Shown: positions 1 to 8,444, numbered from the stretch's first letter. The stretch is 64,000 nucleotides of DNA from Halovivax ruber XH-70 (GCF_000328525.1 NC_019964.1:2542001-2606000); one strand, 5' to 3'. Notes: generated by a model from the letters alone, not told the origin. Numbers and translations are program-made.

Positions 1-180
1 GCGGGTGCGGGAACCGGTGAACTTGCCGTATCCGGGCCGGCCGTGGCCGACGTTGTGGTCCCCGACGAGGACGCGGGGAACGCTTCACAGCCACGACGGT
101 GGCGACGGACGGAGACCCGATTCCGGCGCGACGAACGCGGTCGATATGCGCTGGAGACGGGCATGGACGGGACGCCCTGA
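1..180 (+). CDS. 3' end of a gene, possibly an AMP-forming acyl-CoA ligase (partial)
   Basis: An open frame runs from the first base of the window to a TGA at 178-180 and gives 59 residues. The fragment has a GELAVSGPAVAD stretch and, about 25 residues on, an RTETRFRRDERGRY stretch. These resemble the GEL.VRGP and RTGD..RRDEDGYY regions of acyl-CoA/aryl-CoA ligases. The usual C-terminal domain, which carries the catalytic lysine, is absent, because the frame stops about 20 residues after the RTGD-like motif. If it is a ligase it is therefore C-terminally truncated. The assignment rests on short motifs only. Confidence 0.4.
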   Translation, partial: AGAGTGELAVSGPAVADVVVPDEDAGNASQPRRWRRTETRFRRDERGRYALETGMDGTP

Positions 181-247
181 CGAAACAGTGAGACACAGCG
201 AAGCCGGTTCCCAGAGACGATTGGCGACGATCAGGGGGCCGGCACAA

Positions 248-257
248 CGCATATTGA
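248..257 (+). promoter_or_regulatory. TATA-like box for the glutamine amidotransferase gene
   Basis: GCATATTGAG lies about 30 bases before the ATG at 282. There is no Shine-Dalgarno sequence, so a leaderless transcript is likely. Confidence 0.4.
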
Positions 258-281
258 GCCGGCAACCCAAACACGACTCGA

Positions 282-1007
282 ATGCGCCGACCGCGACTCG
301 CCTTGCTCGATGCCAGCCACGGAGACGAGAACGTCCCACGGAACTACCGCCGCGAGCTGTCGGCCTCGCTCGCCGAATTCGACGTGACGGCTGGGTCGCT
401 GCCGACGGACTACGACGTCGACGGCGTGGTCGTCACCGGGTCGCGATCGTCGGTCTACTGGGACGAAGACTGGATCGAGGCGACGAAGGCGTGGGTCGAG
501 GGCGCGATCGACCGCGGGGTTCCCTGCCTCGGCGTCTGCTGGGGTCACCAGTTACTCGCCGACGTACTCGGCGGCGAGGTCGCCGATATGGGCGTCTACG
601 AGATCGGCTACCACGAGATCGACCGGACGACCGACGAGTCGGTCCTGCTAGCGGGCATCGACGAGACGTTCCTTGCCTTTACGACCCACTCTGACGCGGT
701 CGTCGACCTCCCCCCGAAGGCGATCGAACTTGCCAGGAACGAGTACTCGAACCACGCCTTCCGCCGCGATCGCGTCTTCGGCGTCCAGTTCCATCCAGAG
801 TACGACGCCCAGAGCGCCCGCGATCTGACGATGGAGAAGGAGCTGGACGACGACCGTCGCGAGCGCGTCCTCGCCGGCATCACCGACGAGAACGCCCGGC
901 GAGCCGCCGGAGCCAAGCAACTCTTCGAGAACTTCGTGGCGTACGTCGAGGGCGGAGCCGGCGTGTCCGACGCCACCGACGGCGCCGAACGCGTCGACGC
1001 CGACTGA
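282..1007 (+). CDS. Class I glutamine amidotransferase domain protein
   Basis: This is a 241-residue stand-alone GATase1 domain, of the kind that hydrolyses glutamine to supply ammonia or removes gamma-glutamyl groups. The nucleophile elbow GVCWGHQ places the catalytic Cys near residue 86. The FGVQFHPEYD motif supplies the His (171) and Glu (173) of the triad. There is no fused synthetase domain, so it is not a full GMP synthase or CTP synthase. It resembles the GMP-synthase-like amidotransferases that are common as orphans in haloarchaea, and its substrate is unknown. The gene ends two bases before the convergent MaoC gene's region begins on the other strand. Confidence 0.85.
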   Translation: MRRPRLALLDASHGDENVPRNYRRELSASLAEFDVTAGSLPTDYDVDGVVVTGSRSSVYWDEDWIEATKAWVEGAIDRGVPCLGVCWGHQLLADVLGGEVADMGVYEIGYHEIDRTTDESVLLAGIDETFLAFTTHSDAVVDLPPKAIELARNEYSNHAFRRDRVFGVQFHPEYDAQSARDLTMEKELDDDRRERVLAGITDENARRAAGAKQLFENFVAYVEGGAGVSDATDGAERVDAD

Positions 1008-1466
1008 TCACGCCGTCCCGCGTCGTTCGACGATCACGAGGTCGGTCCGGGTGTGGACCGGGTCGCCGGCGTCGTTCGTCGCACGGAGACGGAAGGAAAC
1101 CTGGCCGCGATCGTCGCTCCAGGGTGCCTTTTCGACGACCGATATCTCGACGGCGAGTGCGTCGTCGGGCCGAACCGGTTCGTGCCAGCGGAGGTCGTCG
1201 ACGCCCGCGGCGGCGACGACGGCCACGTCCGCGAGGACGGTCTCGACGAACGGTCGCATGCAGGCCGCGGCGGTGTGCCAGCCGCTCGCGATGAGGCCGT
1301 CGAAGTGGCGTTCGGCGGCGGCTTCGTCGACGTGGAACGCCTGGGGGTCGTAGCGCTCGGCGAATTCGAGGAGTTCGTCCTCGGTGATCGTGACAGTGCC
1401 GACGTCCCACTCGTCGCCGACGGCGAGATCCTCGTAATACAGCGGCGATGCGATGTCGGTCGTCAT
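1008..1466 (-). CDS. MaoC-like hotdog hydratase
   Basis: The product has 152 residues with one hotdog fold of the MaoC/(R)-specific enoyl-CoA hydratase family. The catalytic pair is visible as D40 and H45 in YDPQAFH, followed by the GLIASGWHT stretch typical of the family. It would hydrate an enoyl-CoA or a related CoA thioester. It is the last gene of a minus-strand operon RidA - acyl-CoA dehydrogenase - MaoC; only 16 bases separate it from the dehydrogenase stop. I infer a role in the beta-oxidation phase of 2-aminobenzoyl-CoA breakdown, given the other genes in this region. The specific substrate is not shown by the sequence. Confidence 0.85.
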   Translation of the reverse strand: MTTDIASPLYYEDLAVGDEWDVGTVTITEDELLEFAERYDPQAFHVDEAAAERHFDGLIASGWHTAAACMRPFVETVLADVAVVAAAGVDDLRWHEPVRPDDALAVEISVVEKAPWSDDRGQVSFRLRATNDAGDPVHTRTDLVIVERRGTA

Positions 1467-1482
1467 GAGTGGGTGACCTCCA

Positions 1483-2709
1483 TCACTCGTAGAGACGGTT
1501 GGCGACGACGAGGCGGTTGATCTCGTTGGTTCCGTCGTATATTTGGGTCCCCTTCGCCTCGCGCATGTAGCGCTCGACGGGGTAGTCGGTCGAGTAGCCG
1601 CGAGCGCCGTGGACCTGGACGGCGTCGGTCGCGATCTCCATCGCGGCGTCGGTCGCGAACGTCTTGGCCATCGCCGCGTCCTGGGTGATCCGCTCGCCGC
1701 GATCTCGACGGTCGGCTGCGGCGAGCGTAAGGAGGCGAGCCGCCTCGGTTCGAGCCGCCATGTCCGCGAGCGAGAAACTCACGCCCTGAAACTCGCGGAT
1801 GGGCTGGCCGAACTGCTCGCGGTCGTCGGCGAAGTCGCGGCTGGCGGCGAACGCGCCCTGGGCGATGCCGACGCCCTGGGCCGCCGTGCCGAGCCGGCCG
1901 ATGTCGAGCCCTTCCATGATGTAGCGAAAGCCGCGGCCCGCTTCGCCGACGAGGTTGTCGGCCGGGACCCGAAGACCGTCGAAGCGGAGTTCGCTCTCGA
2001 CGGCCACGTCGCCCTCCATGCACGGAATGTTCCGGACGACCTCGATCCCGTCTCGCTCGTGGGGGCGCGGGACGCCGATGATGCTGATCCCGTCGTGGCG
2101 AGCGCCGCCACCCGCCGCGTCGTCCGTCGCACCGTCGTCCGCCGCTCCATCGGTCGGATCGGCCCCCTGTTTGTCGGCCGGATCACTCGTTCGTGCGACG
2201 ATCAGGAGGAGGTCGGCGACGGCGCCGTGCGTGGTCCACCACTTGTGGCCGTCGATGACCCACTCGTCACCCTCGAGCCGGGCGGTGGTTTCGAGCGCCG
2301 CAGCGTCGCTTCCCGCCTCGGGTTCGGTGAGCGCGAACGCCGGGATCCAGTCGCCGGAGCAGACGTTCCCGAGCCACTCTTCGCGCTTTCGGTCGTCGCC
2401 GAACGTCGCGAGCGGGTAGCCGACGAGGCCGCAAGCGATGTTGACCGCACCCGCGAGCAGCTTCCACGAGCGGGCCAGTTCCTCGACCGTGATCGCGAAC
2501 GACCGGAAGTCCCGGTCCGCGCCGCCGACGTCGGTGGGGTATGGAACACCGACGAAATCTTCTTCGCCGAGCCGTCTGACGAGAGCCTCCGGAAACTCAC
2601 CCGCCGCTTCGAGTTCGTCGACGCGGGGGTCGACCTCGCGCTCGCAGAAATCCCGGACGCGCTCGCGCTGGGCCTCGTGGCGTTCGTCTATGGTAAACCG
2701 TTCGATCAT
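1483..2709 (-). CDS. Acyl-CoA dehydrogenase family protein
   Basis: This 408-residue flavoprotein has the standard acyl-CoA dehydrogenase layout. FALTEPEAGSD (flavin and substrate contact) sits near residue 130, GHKWWTTHG follows, and the C-terminal helical domain ends in QIYDGTNEINR. The usual catalytic Glu of IYEGTNE is Asp here, which is conservative but unusual. An Asp/Gly/Ala-rich insertion of about 25 residues lies near residues 180-205. The start overlaps the RidA stop by four bases (ATGA), which points to translational coupling. It is expected to oxidise a CoA thioester and pass electrons to ETF. In this context a ring-derived intermediate of anthranilate degradation is likely, but that is inference. 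Confidence 0.88.
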   Translation of the reverse strand: MIERFTIDERHEAQRERVRDFCEREVDPRVDELEAAGEFPEALVRRLGEEDFVGVPYPTDVGGADRDFRSFAITVEELARSWKLLAGAVNIACGLVGYPLATFGDDRKREEWLGNVCSGDWIPAFALTEPEAGSDAAALETTARLEGDEWVIDGHKWWTTHGAVADLLLIVARTSDPADKQGADPTDGAADDGATDDAAGGGARHDGISIIGVPRPHERDGIEVVRNIPCMEGDVAVESELRFDGLRVPADNLVGEAGRGFRYIMEGLDIGRLGTAAQGVGIAQGAFAASRDFADDREQFGQPIREFQGVSFSLADMAARTEAARLLTLAAADRRDRGERITQDAAMAKTFATDAAMEIATDAVQVHGARGYSTDYPVERYMREAKGTQIYDGTNEINRLVVANRLYE

Positions 2710-3158
2710 GGCGACCTCGACGACTCGGCAGCGGTCGCGTCAGGCCCGCCGTCGTCGGCGTCGTCGATCACGGCGAAGCCCTCCATCTCGATCAGCGCCT
2801 CGTCCTGGTAGAAGCCGCTCACCTCGAACAGCGCCATCGCCGGATACTCCTCGACGTAGTCGGTGAAGATATCACCAACCTCGGCGAGGTGCTCGCGGTA
2901 CCGGTCGCGATCGGCGACGTAGACGTTCAGCTTCACGATGTCGTCGCTCGACCCGCCGGCCTCCTCGACGACCGCGGCCAGGTTCGCCATCACCCGATCG
3001 AACTGACCGACGAGGTCGCCGGGGGCGACGATGTCGCCGTCGGGGCCGGAGGCGTCCTGCCCCGCGAGGAAGAGCGTCTTCCCGCCGTCGACGAGGAAGC
3101 CGTGGTTGAACCCATGGGGCTCCGCCAGGCCCGGCGGTGTCACGATCTGTCTGTCCAT
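2706..3158 (-). CDS. RidA/YjgF/YER057c/UK114 family protein
   Basis: The product has 150 residues and belongs to the RidA family of trimeric enamine/imine deaminases. The N-terminal half fits the family (GKTLFLAG.DA..PDG, and D.V...VYV.D). The family's key Arg, which lies in a PAR-type motif and binds the substrate carboxylate in true RidA, is replaced by Met (PAMALFEV). A classical 2-aminoacrylate deaminase role is therefore unlikely. It is the first gene of the operon with the acyl-CoA dehydrogenase and the MaoC protein. RidA-like genes also accompany bacterial 2-aminobenzoyl-CoA clusters. A role in removing the amino group from a CoA-bound enamine is plausible but not proven. Confidence 0.85.
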   Translation of the reverse strand: MDRQIVTPPGLAEPHGFNHGFLVDGGKTLFLAGQDASGPDGDIVAPGDLVGQFDRVMANLAAVVEEAGGSSDDIVKLNVYVADRDRYREHLAEVGDIFTDYVEEYPAMALFEVSGFYQDEALIEMEGFAVIDDADDGGPDATAAESSRSP

Positions 3159-3436
3159 TGCCTGTGGGATTGTGGGGCCGACTCTTGAAGGTTGACCCCG
3201 ATTCCGTCGAAATCGACGGGCGCGAGCGGCCGCTCACCCGACGGTTCCGGCCCGGCGATCCGACGCTGGCGATTCCAGTCCAGCGGTCCCGATCAGGAAG
3301 TTCCAGTCCAGCGACCCTGAGCAGGCAGTTCCAGCCGGCGGCTCCGGCCGATTCGACGAAAGACGCTTTGTCCCAGCCGACACACGACTCGAACTGTGAT
3401 GGACGACCAGCGAACGGGCCGATGGGCGCGAAATGC

Positions 3437-3442
3437 GAGGAG
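3437..3442 (+). promoter_or_regulatory. Shine-Dalgarno sequence deciding the SDR start
   Basis: GAGGAG lies six bases before the ATG at 3449. This supports that ATG over the in-frame ATG at 3422 and over the much longer open frame upstream, whose translation looks like non-coding sequence. Confidence 0.5.
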
Positions 3443-3448
3443 CCAGCG

Positions 3449-4282
3449 ATGAACGAGGAGGACGGAACGAACGGCACGGAAGCGACGGGCGAGGAGGGGG
3501 CAACCGACGGCGACGGCCGATGCGTGGGCCCGGAACTCTCCGGTCAGGTCGCCGTCGTCACCGGCGGCACACGTGGGATCGGCCGCGCCATCGCCGAGTC
3601 GCTGGCGGCCGCGGGGGCGGACGTCGTGCCAGTCTCGCGCACCGACGCAGACGTCGCGGACGCGGTCGCAGCCGTTCGCGAGCGCGGCGCCGACTCGCTG
3701 GCCTGCCCGACGGACGTGACGGACGACGCGGCGGTGAAGACGTTGGTGGATCGCGCCGTCGCCGACCTCGGCGGGATCGACATCCTCGTCAACAATGCGG
3801 GGATCAACCCCGTCTCGGCGATGGGGCGCCCGGAGACGCTCGATCCCGACGAGTTTCGGCGGGTCGCCGAGGTGAACCTCCAGGGCGCGGTCACCTGCAC
3901 GAGCGCGGCCGGTGACGCCCTGCTCGAGGGAGGCGGCGCCGTCGTCAACGTCGCGAGCACGGCCGGCGTGGTCGGAATCAAGCGCCAGCACGGCTACGTC
4001 GCCTCGAAGCACGGACTCGTCGGGTTCACGAAGAGCGCGGCGCTCGACTGGGCACCCGAGGTGCGTGTAAACGCCGTCGCGCCCGGCTACGTCGACACCG
4101 ACCTCACGGCGCCCGTTCAGGAGTACGACGAGCTCTACGATCGGTTGACCGATCGGACACCGGCCGGCCGCTTCGGCGAGCCCGCCGAGGTCGCCGATGC
4201 CGTCTGCTTCCTGGCGAGCGATATGGCGTCGTTCGTCACCGGCGAGTCGCTCGTCGTCGACGGCGGCTTTACGGTGCAGTAG
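3449..4282 (+). CDS. Short-chain dehydrogenase/reductase (FabG-like)
   Basis: From ATG 3449 the protein has 277 residues. After a Gly/Glu-rich N-terminal tail of about 28 residues it shows the classical SDR set: TGGTRGIG (39-46), NNAG near 115-118, and the catalytic S170, Y183 and K187 (Y..SK). The C-terminus (SFVTGESLVVDGG) is typical of FabG-like NAD(P)H-dependent 3-oxoacyl or 3-hydroxyacyl-CoA oxidoreductases. It is followed by an enoyl-CoA hydratase on the same strand and lies back to back with the RidA operon. I infer it acts as a 3-hydroxyacyl-CoA dehydrogenase or ring-ketone reductase in the 2-aminobenzoyl-CoA route. Confidence 0.88.
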   Translation: MNEEDGTNGTEATGEEGATDGDGRCVGPELSGQVAVVTGGTRGIGRAIAESLAAAGADVVPVSRTDADVADAVAAVRERGADSLACPTDVTDDAAVKTLVDRAVADLGGIDILVNNAGINPVSAMGRPETLDPDEFRRVAEVNLQGAVTCTSAAGDALLEGGGAVVNVASTAGVVGIKRQHGYVASKHGLVGFTKSAALDWAPEVRVNAVAPGYVDTDLTAPVQEYDELYDRLTDRTPAGRFGEPAEVADAVCFLASDMASFVTGESLVVDGGFTVQ

Positions 4283-4340
4283 CCTGCATCGAGGCCGGCG
4301 GGGCGAAACACTGACGGATTCGCGTGGCGAGGCCCTCGCC

Positions 4341-5108
4341 ATGGTCAACGCCGCGTTCACGGTCGAGGACGACGTCGGACGGATCGAGTTGCAGCGGCCA
4401 ACGGCGTTAAACGCCGTCGATCTCGCGACGAAAGACGCGATCATCGAGCACGTCCGCGAGTTCGACGAGCGCGAGGACGTCCGCGTCGTCGTCTTCCAGA
4501 GCGAGGGCGACGTCTTCTGCGCGGGCGGAGACATCGAGGAGGTCCGCGAGCTGGGATACGAACTCGAACCGTTCACCGAGAGCTGGAACGAGCTCTTCGA
4601 GGCGATGATGGGGCTGTCGGTCCCGACGGTCGCCCGGGTCGACGGCTGGGCGCTCGGCGGTGGATTCGACCTCGTCTTGCACACCGACATCCCGATCGCC
4701 GCGGACGACGCGAAACTCGGCCAGCCCGAGACCGGCCTCGGCATCGTGAATCACTTCTCGCCGCCCATCCTCCAGGAGACGGTCGGCCTCACGAAGACCC
4801 TCGACATGATCCTCACCGGCGACCCGATCTCGGGGACGGAGGCGGCCGATCGCGGCCTCGTCGCCCGGAGCCTCCCCGCCGAGGAACTCGACGCCGAGGT
4901 CGACCGCGTCGTCGACGCGCTCCGAGAGAAGCCACCGGAGATTCTCCGGAAGGCGAAGCGAGGGATCTACGCCACCGCCGAGATGTCGCCGCGTGCGAGT
5001 CGGTCCTACCTCGAAGCGATCGCTCTCGAGAGCGCTCGGGAAGAACCGTACTATCGGGAAGGGGTTACGGCGCAGCTCGAAGATCGACCGCCGGAGTGGG
5101 TGCCGTAA
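4341..5108 (+). CDS. Enoyl-CoA hydratase/isomerase family protein
   Basis: This 255-residue crotonase-fold protein has the oxyanion-hole segments CAGGD (60-64) and GWALGGG (102-108). The second catalytic acid is present as the Glu of GQPE (130). The first catalytic Glu position, right after GGG, is Asp110. The start at ATG 4341 begins exactly at the conserved N-terminus (VNAAFTVEDDVGRIEL), and the longer upstream frame overlaps the SDR gene. The gene lies 58 bases downstream of the SDR on the same strand, so an operon is likely. It would hydrate an unsaturated CoA thioester, or hydrolyse a cyclic ketone-CoA as some crotonases do, in the degradation pathway proposed for this region. Confidence 0.88.
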   Translation: MVNAAFTVEDDVGRIELQRPTALNAVDLATKDAIIEHVREFDEREDVRVVVFQSEGDVFCAGGDIEEVRELGYELEPFTESWNELFEAMMGLSVPTVARVDGWALGGGFDLVLHTDIPIAADDAKLGQPETGLGIVNHFSPPILQETVGLTKTLDMILTGDPISGTEAADRGLVARSLPAEELDAEVDRVVDALREKPPEILRKAKRGIYATAEMSPRASRSYLEAIALESAREEPYYREGVTAQLEDRPPEWVP

Positions 5109-5162
5109 CGGCCGGGACATCAACTAACTACGACGGGCCGAAGACTGCCCATTGAGCGCTCT

Positions 5163-6536
5163 TCACTCAGCGACGGAACCCGTTCGCTGCCCGTCGAAGG
5201 CCGTCCGCGAGACCGACGCGGCCGATCGACTGAGTTCGACGTCGAGGTCGGTCTCCGGGTCGAGAAGGAGGCGAACCACGTCGCCGTCGACGGTGTGGAT
5301 CGAGACCTCCGTCTCTCGTCGCCGTGAGAGCTGGACGCCGGTGCACTCGGTCCCGTATCGACGAGCCACCGCGACGAGACAGAGACTACAACCGGCCGCG
5401 GCGAGGGCGAGGAAGACGAGCGGGGCGGTACCGATGACGACGAGCGAGCCCACCGACACGATAGCGAGGAGCCCGGCGAACACGCGGGCCACCCGCCGTC
5501 CACGCGCCGATGGGGCGGGAGACGACAACGAGAAGGACGGCCGTCGCGGCCGACGCGGTCGCTCGACGGCCGGCACTCGCGAGCGGACGGCGTGGGTCAC
5601 CGTCGACCGACTCGTGCGCACCGTCGAGCGGAGTCGCCCGACGGGTCGCCGTCGAGCGATGGCAATCAGCGTCACACGTCCCCGGCGGATCGCCCAGGTG
5701 CTCGCCACCCCGAGCGCGCGCCACGCCGTCAGAGCGAATCGGCGTGCGAGTCGAACCGGTGCGGACCGCCACGCCGTCAACACCGATCGTACGAGAGGCG
5801 CGAGCGGCTGGTCCGTCCGCACCGCATACTGCCGATAGGCGGCGTCGACGGCGGTCTCGATCCGGTTCAGAAGCGATCGGACCTGGACCGAGATCCACCA
5901 CGCCGTCGTCGACCGAAGCGAGTGGCCGTGCCGGGACAGTGCCTGCGTTCGGTCGCCGAACCACCGGGCGACTCCCGCGCCGTGCCGTCGGAGCCACCAG
6001 TACGTCCGCGAACTCTGCTCGACGACGGTGACGGAGAGACCGTCCCACAGGCCGCCGATCCGCCGTCCCACGGTGGCGAGCGTGGCCCAGCGGTTCCCCA
6101 GCCAGCGATTCGCGCTCGACGCCGCGCGAGTCGGGAACAGCCGGCCGCCGAAGATGGCCACGAGGGCGGCGAGCGCCGCGAGGGAGACGAGTGCAGGCCG
6201 TACGATCGACTCACCATCCGTCCACGAACCGCCCGTGAGCGAGAGGGCGACAGCGACGAACGTCGCGGACAGGCCGCCGAATACGACGGTGAGCAGGCGG
6301 CGGTCGATCCCCTCGACTGTCAGTCGCGATCGCGTGAAGCTCCGGATCGTGCTGATCGTCGCGTACTCGACGTCGACGAGGTCACCCGCCGAGGAGAGGC
6401 AGACGACTCGGCGGTCGGTCAATCCGATCGAGAGGTGGCCCCGGATCGAATCGTCGACCAATCGCCCCTCAGTCACGACACGAAGATCCTCGTCGGGAAC
6501 GAGGCGCGCTGAAAGCTGCCGACGCGAGGGCTGCAT
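5163..6536 (-). CDS. Membrane protein with N-terminal PH-like domain, function unknown
   Basis: From ATG 6536 the product has 457 residues; a GTG at 6554 is possible but lies too close to the TATA-like box. Residues 1-70 look like a small beta-rich, PH-type domain (E..R..VDDSIRGHLSIGLTDRRVVCLS). Two hydrophobic segments follow near 85-105 and 120-140. A long Arg-rich, Trp-containing middle section of about 150 residues comes next, then another pair of membrane segments near 355-395 (SVGSLVVIGTAPLVFLALAA). A second small beta-rich domain ends the protein (VHTVDGDVVRLLLDPETDLDV). The strongly basic middle is odd for a haloarchaeal protein. It interrupts the catabolic region but has no obvious link to it. 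Confidence 0.65.
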   Translation of the reverse strand: MQPSRRQLSARLVPDEDLRVVTEGRLVDDSIRGHLSIGLTDRRVVCLSSAGDLVDVEYATISTIRSFTRSRLTVEGIDRRLLTVVFGGLSATFVAVALSLTGGSWTDGESIVRPALVSLAALAALVAIFGGRLFPTRAASSANRWLGNRWATLATVGRRIGGLWDGLSVTVVEQSSRTYWWLRRHGAGVARWFGDRTQALSRHGHSLRSTTAWWISVQVRSLLNRIETAVDAAYRQYAVRTDQPLAPLVRSVLTAWRSAPVRLARRFALTAWRALGVASTWAIRRGRVTLIAIARRRPVGRLRSTVRTSRSTVTHAVRSRVPAVERPRRPRRPSFSLSSPAPSARGRRVARVFAGLLAIVSVGSLVVIGTAPLVFLALAAAGCSLCLVAVARRYGTECTGVQLSRRRETEVSIHTVDGDVVRLLLDPETDLDVELSRSAASVSRTAFDGQRTGSVAE

Positions 6537-6561
6537 CGGCTCGATACGCACCACCGATCGG

Positions 6562-6569
6562 CTAAGTAA
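6562..6569 (-). promoter_or_regulatory. TATA-like box for the PH-domain membrane protein
   Basis: Read on the minus strand this is TTACTTAG, about 30 bases upstream of the ATG at 6536. The distance supports a leaderless start there instead of at the GTG at 6554. Confidence 0.4.
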
Positions 6570-6767
6570 GTGACTGCCTAGGGGCTAGGTGGAGACCCCG
6601 GTTCCCGTTCAGAAATCCAACGGAGAGCGTGGGAGACTGGTGTCTGGAGCTCCCCGTCGTCGAGAGCGAATCGGCCGGTGCGTCCGTCGTTCCGCGACAA
6701 GTCTCCCTCCGAGACCGTCCCCGTAACACTGGAGCCCGTGGCACGCGTTCCGACGACACCTCCGGCG

Positions 6768-8417
6768 CTAGTTCGTCCCGGTCTCCTCGCGTTCTCGTAA
6801 CTTCGAGCGCTGTATCTTGCCGGTCTCGGTCGTCGGGAGTGTGTCGAGATACTCGATTTCGCGCGGGTACTTGTACGGGGCGATTGCCGCTTTCACGTGC
6901 TCCTGCAGAGCCTCGGTCAGCGCCGGCGCGGGCTCGGCGCCGTCTTCCGGAACGACGAACGCCTTGACGAGCTGGCCGCGCGCCTCGTCGGGCGCGCCGA
7001 TGACCGCCGTCTGGTAGACGGCGTCGTGTTCCAGGAGGACGTCCTCGACTTCGGGACCGGCGACGTTGTTCCCGCCGGTGATGATCAAGTCGTCCGCGCG
7101 CGAGACGTACTCGAAGCGACCGTCCTCGCGGTGGATGTAGATGTCACCCGGCGCGCTCCAGCCGTCGTAGATGGCTTCGGCTTGCTTCTCCGGGCGATCC
7201 CAGTACGTGACGCCGGTGGGGCCGCGAACGACGAGGAGGCCGGCCTCGCCGCGCGGGAGTTGCTCGCCCGTATCCGGATCGATGACCTTGGCCTCGTAGC
7301 CGGGGACCGGGAATCCCGTCGCCGTCGGATCCATCTCGTCGTGATAGCGGTGGCTGATGAAGATGTGTAGCATCTCGGTCGAGCCGATGCCGTCGGAGGC
7401 TTCGACGCCGAAGTGGTCGCCGATCTGCTCGTAGGTCCGCGGGGGAAGCGGCTCGCCGGCGCTGACCGCCCGGCGCAACGAGGAGACGTCGGCGGACTCG
7501 AGTTGGTCCTCGTGCTCGGCGAACAGCTGGTTGTACGCGGTCGGGACCGAGGCGAGGATGGAGACGTCGTGCTCGTCGACGGCCACGAGGAGGTCGGTCG
7601 GTTCCGGATCCTGTACGAGCACCGTCGTGGCACCAAACCTGAGCGGGAAGGCCACCTCGAACCCGTAGCCGAACGTGAAGGCGATCGGGGCGTTGCTCGC
7701 GAAGACGTCGTCGGGGTTCGGATCGAGGCAGTAGCGGGCGTAGCCGTCGCAGATGGCCAACATTTGACGGTGCGTGTGGACCGTCCCCTTCGGTTTGCCC
7801 GTGGTCCCGCTCGTGTAAGCGATCATGACCACGTCGTCTCGGGTCGTCGTCGGCGCCGAGAGATCGGAGCTCGCCGCGTCGATGAGGTCGTCGTAGCTGT
7901 GATGATCGTGTTCGATCCCATTTTCTTCGACCACGACGATCTCGGCGAGCGACTCGAGCCCCCGTTCGTCCCGTGCGATCTCGAGTTCGTCGAGGAGGTC
8001 GTCGTACACGATGGCGACGGACGCACCGGAGTCCTCGACGACGTAGCTGATCTCGGTCGCGCGCAAGAGCTTCATCGACGGAACTGTCACCGCGCCGATC
8101 TTCTGCGTCGCGAGACAACTGACGACGTACTCCGGCCGGTTCGGGAAACGGACGAACACCCGGTCGCCCGGCTCGACCCCCAGATCGAGGAGGGCATTGG
8201 CGAGCCGGTCGACTCGGTCCTGGAGGTCGGCGTACGTGATCGCTTGGCCATCGAAGATAATCGCCGGTTCGTCACCACGGCCGTGCTCGACGTGGCGGTC
8301 GACCATCTCGGCCGCCGCGTTCACCTCCTCCGGGTAGTGCAGTTCTGGGAGCGCGTGGAACAGGTCCGGCTGTATCGCGTCGTCTGGAAGCCGCTCGGTC
8401 GGGATCGACTCCTGCAT
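6768..8417 (-). CDS. AMP-forming aryl-CoA ligase, probably 2-aminobenzoate (anthranilate)-CoA ligase
   Basis: The product has 549 residues and belongs to the ANL superfamily, which activates a carboxylic acid as an acyl-AMP and then a CoA thioester. The P-loop-like motif YTSGTTGKPKG lies at 201-211. The hinge and A8 region (TGGNNVAGPEVED) follows, and the A10 lysine is K534 in TGKIQRSK. Overall it resembles the benzoate/2-aminobenzoate-CoA ligase group. The ATG at 8417 follows a TATA-like box; a longer in-frame extension would cross that box. It is divergent from trpB. With kynureninase and the 2-aminobenzoyl-CoA monooxygenase-like gene nearby, anthranilate is the most likely substrate. Benzoate or salicylate cannot be excluded. 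Confidence 0.85.
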   Translation of the reverse strand: MQESIPTERLPDDAIQPDLFHALPELHYPEEVNAAAEMVDRHVEHGRGDEPAIIFDGQAITYADLQDRVDRLANALLDLGVEPGDRVFVRFPNRPEYVVSCLATQKIGAVTVPSMKLLRATEISYVVEDSGASVAIVYDDLLDELEIARDERGLESLAEIVVVEENGIEHDHHSYDDLIDAASSDLSAPTTTRDDVVMIAYTSGTTGKPKGTVHTHRQMLAICDGYARYCLDPNPDDVFASNAPIAFTFGYGFEVAFPLRFGATTVLVQDPEPTDLLVAVDEHDVSILASVPTAYNQLFAEHEDQLESADVSSLRRAVSAGEPLPPRTYEQIGDHFGVEASDGIGSTEMLHIFISHRYHDEMDPTATGFPVPGYEAKVIDPDTGEQLPRGEAGLLVVRGPTGVTYWDRPEKQAEAIYDGWSAPGDIYIHREDGRFEYVSRADDLIITGGNNVAGPEVEDVLLEHDAVYQTAVIGAPDEARGQLVKAFVVPEDGAEPAPALTEALQEHVKAAIAPYKYPREIEYLDTLPTTETGKIQRSKLREREETGTN

Positions 8418-8444
8418 ATAACGAGTGTGGTTTTCTATCCCATA

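Noticed and set aside
5592-6512. Long plus-strand reading frame opposite the PH-like membrane protein
   Set aside because: Its translation is Arg/Pro/Ser-rich and has no domains; the minus-strand reading has membrane segments and beta domains.
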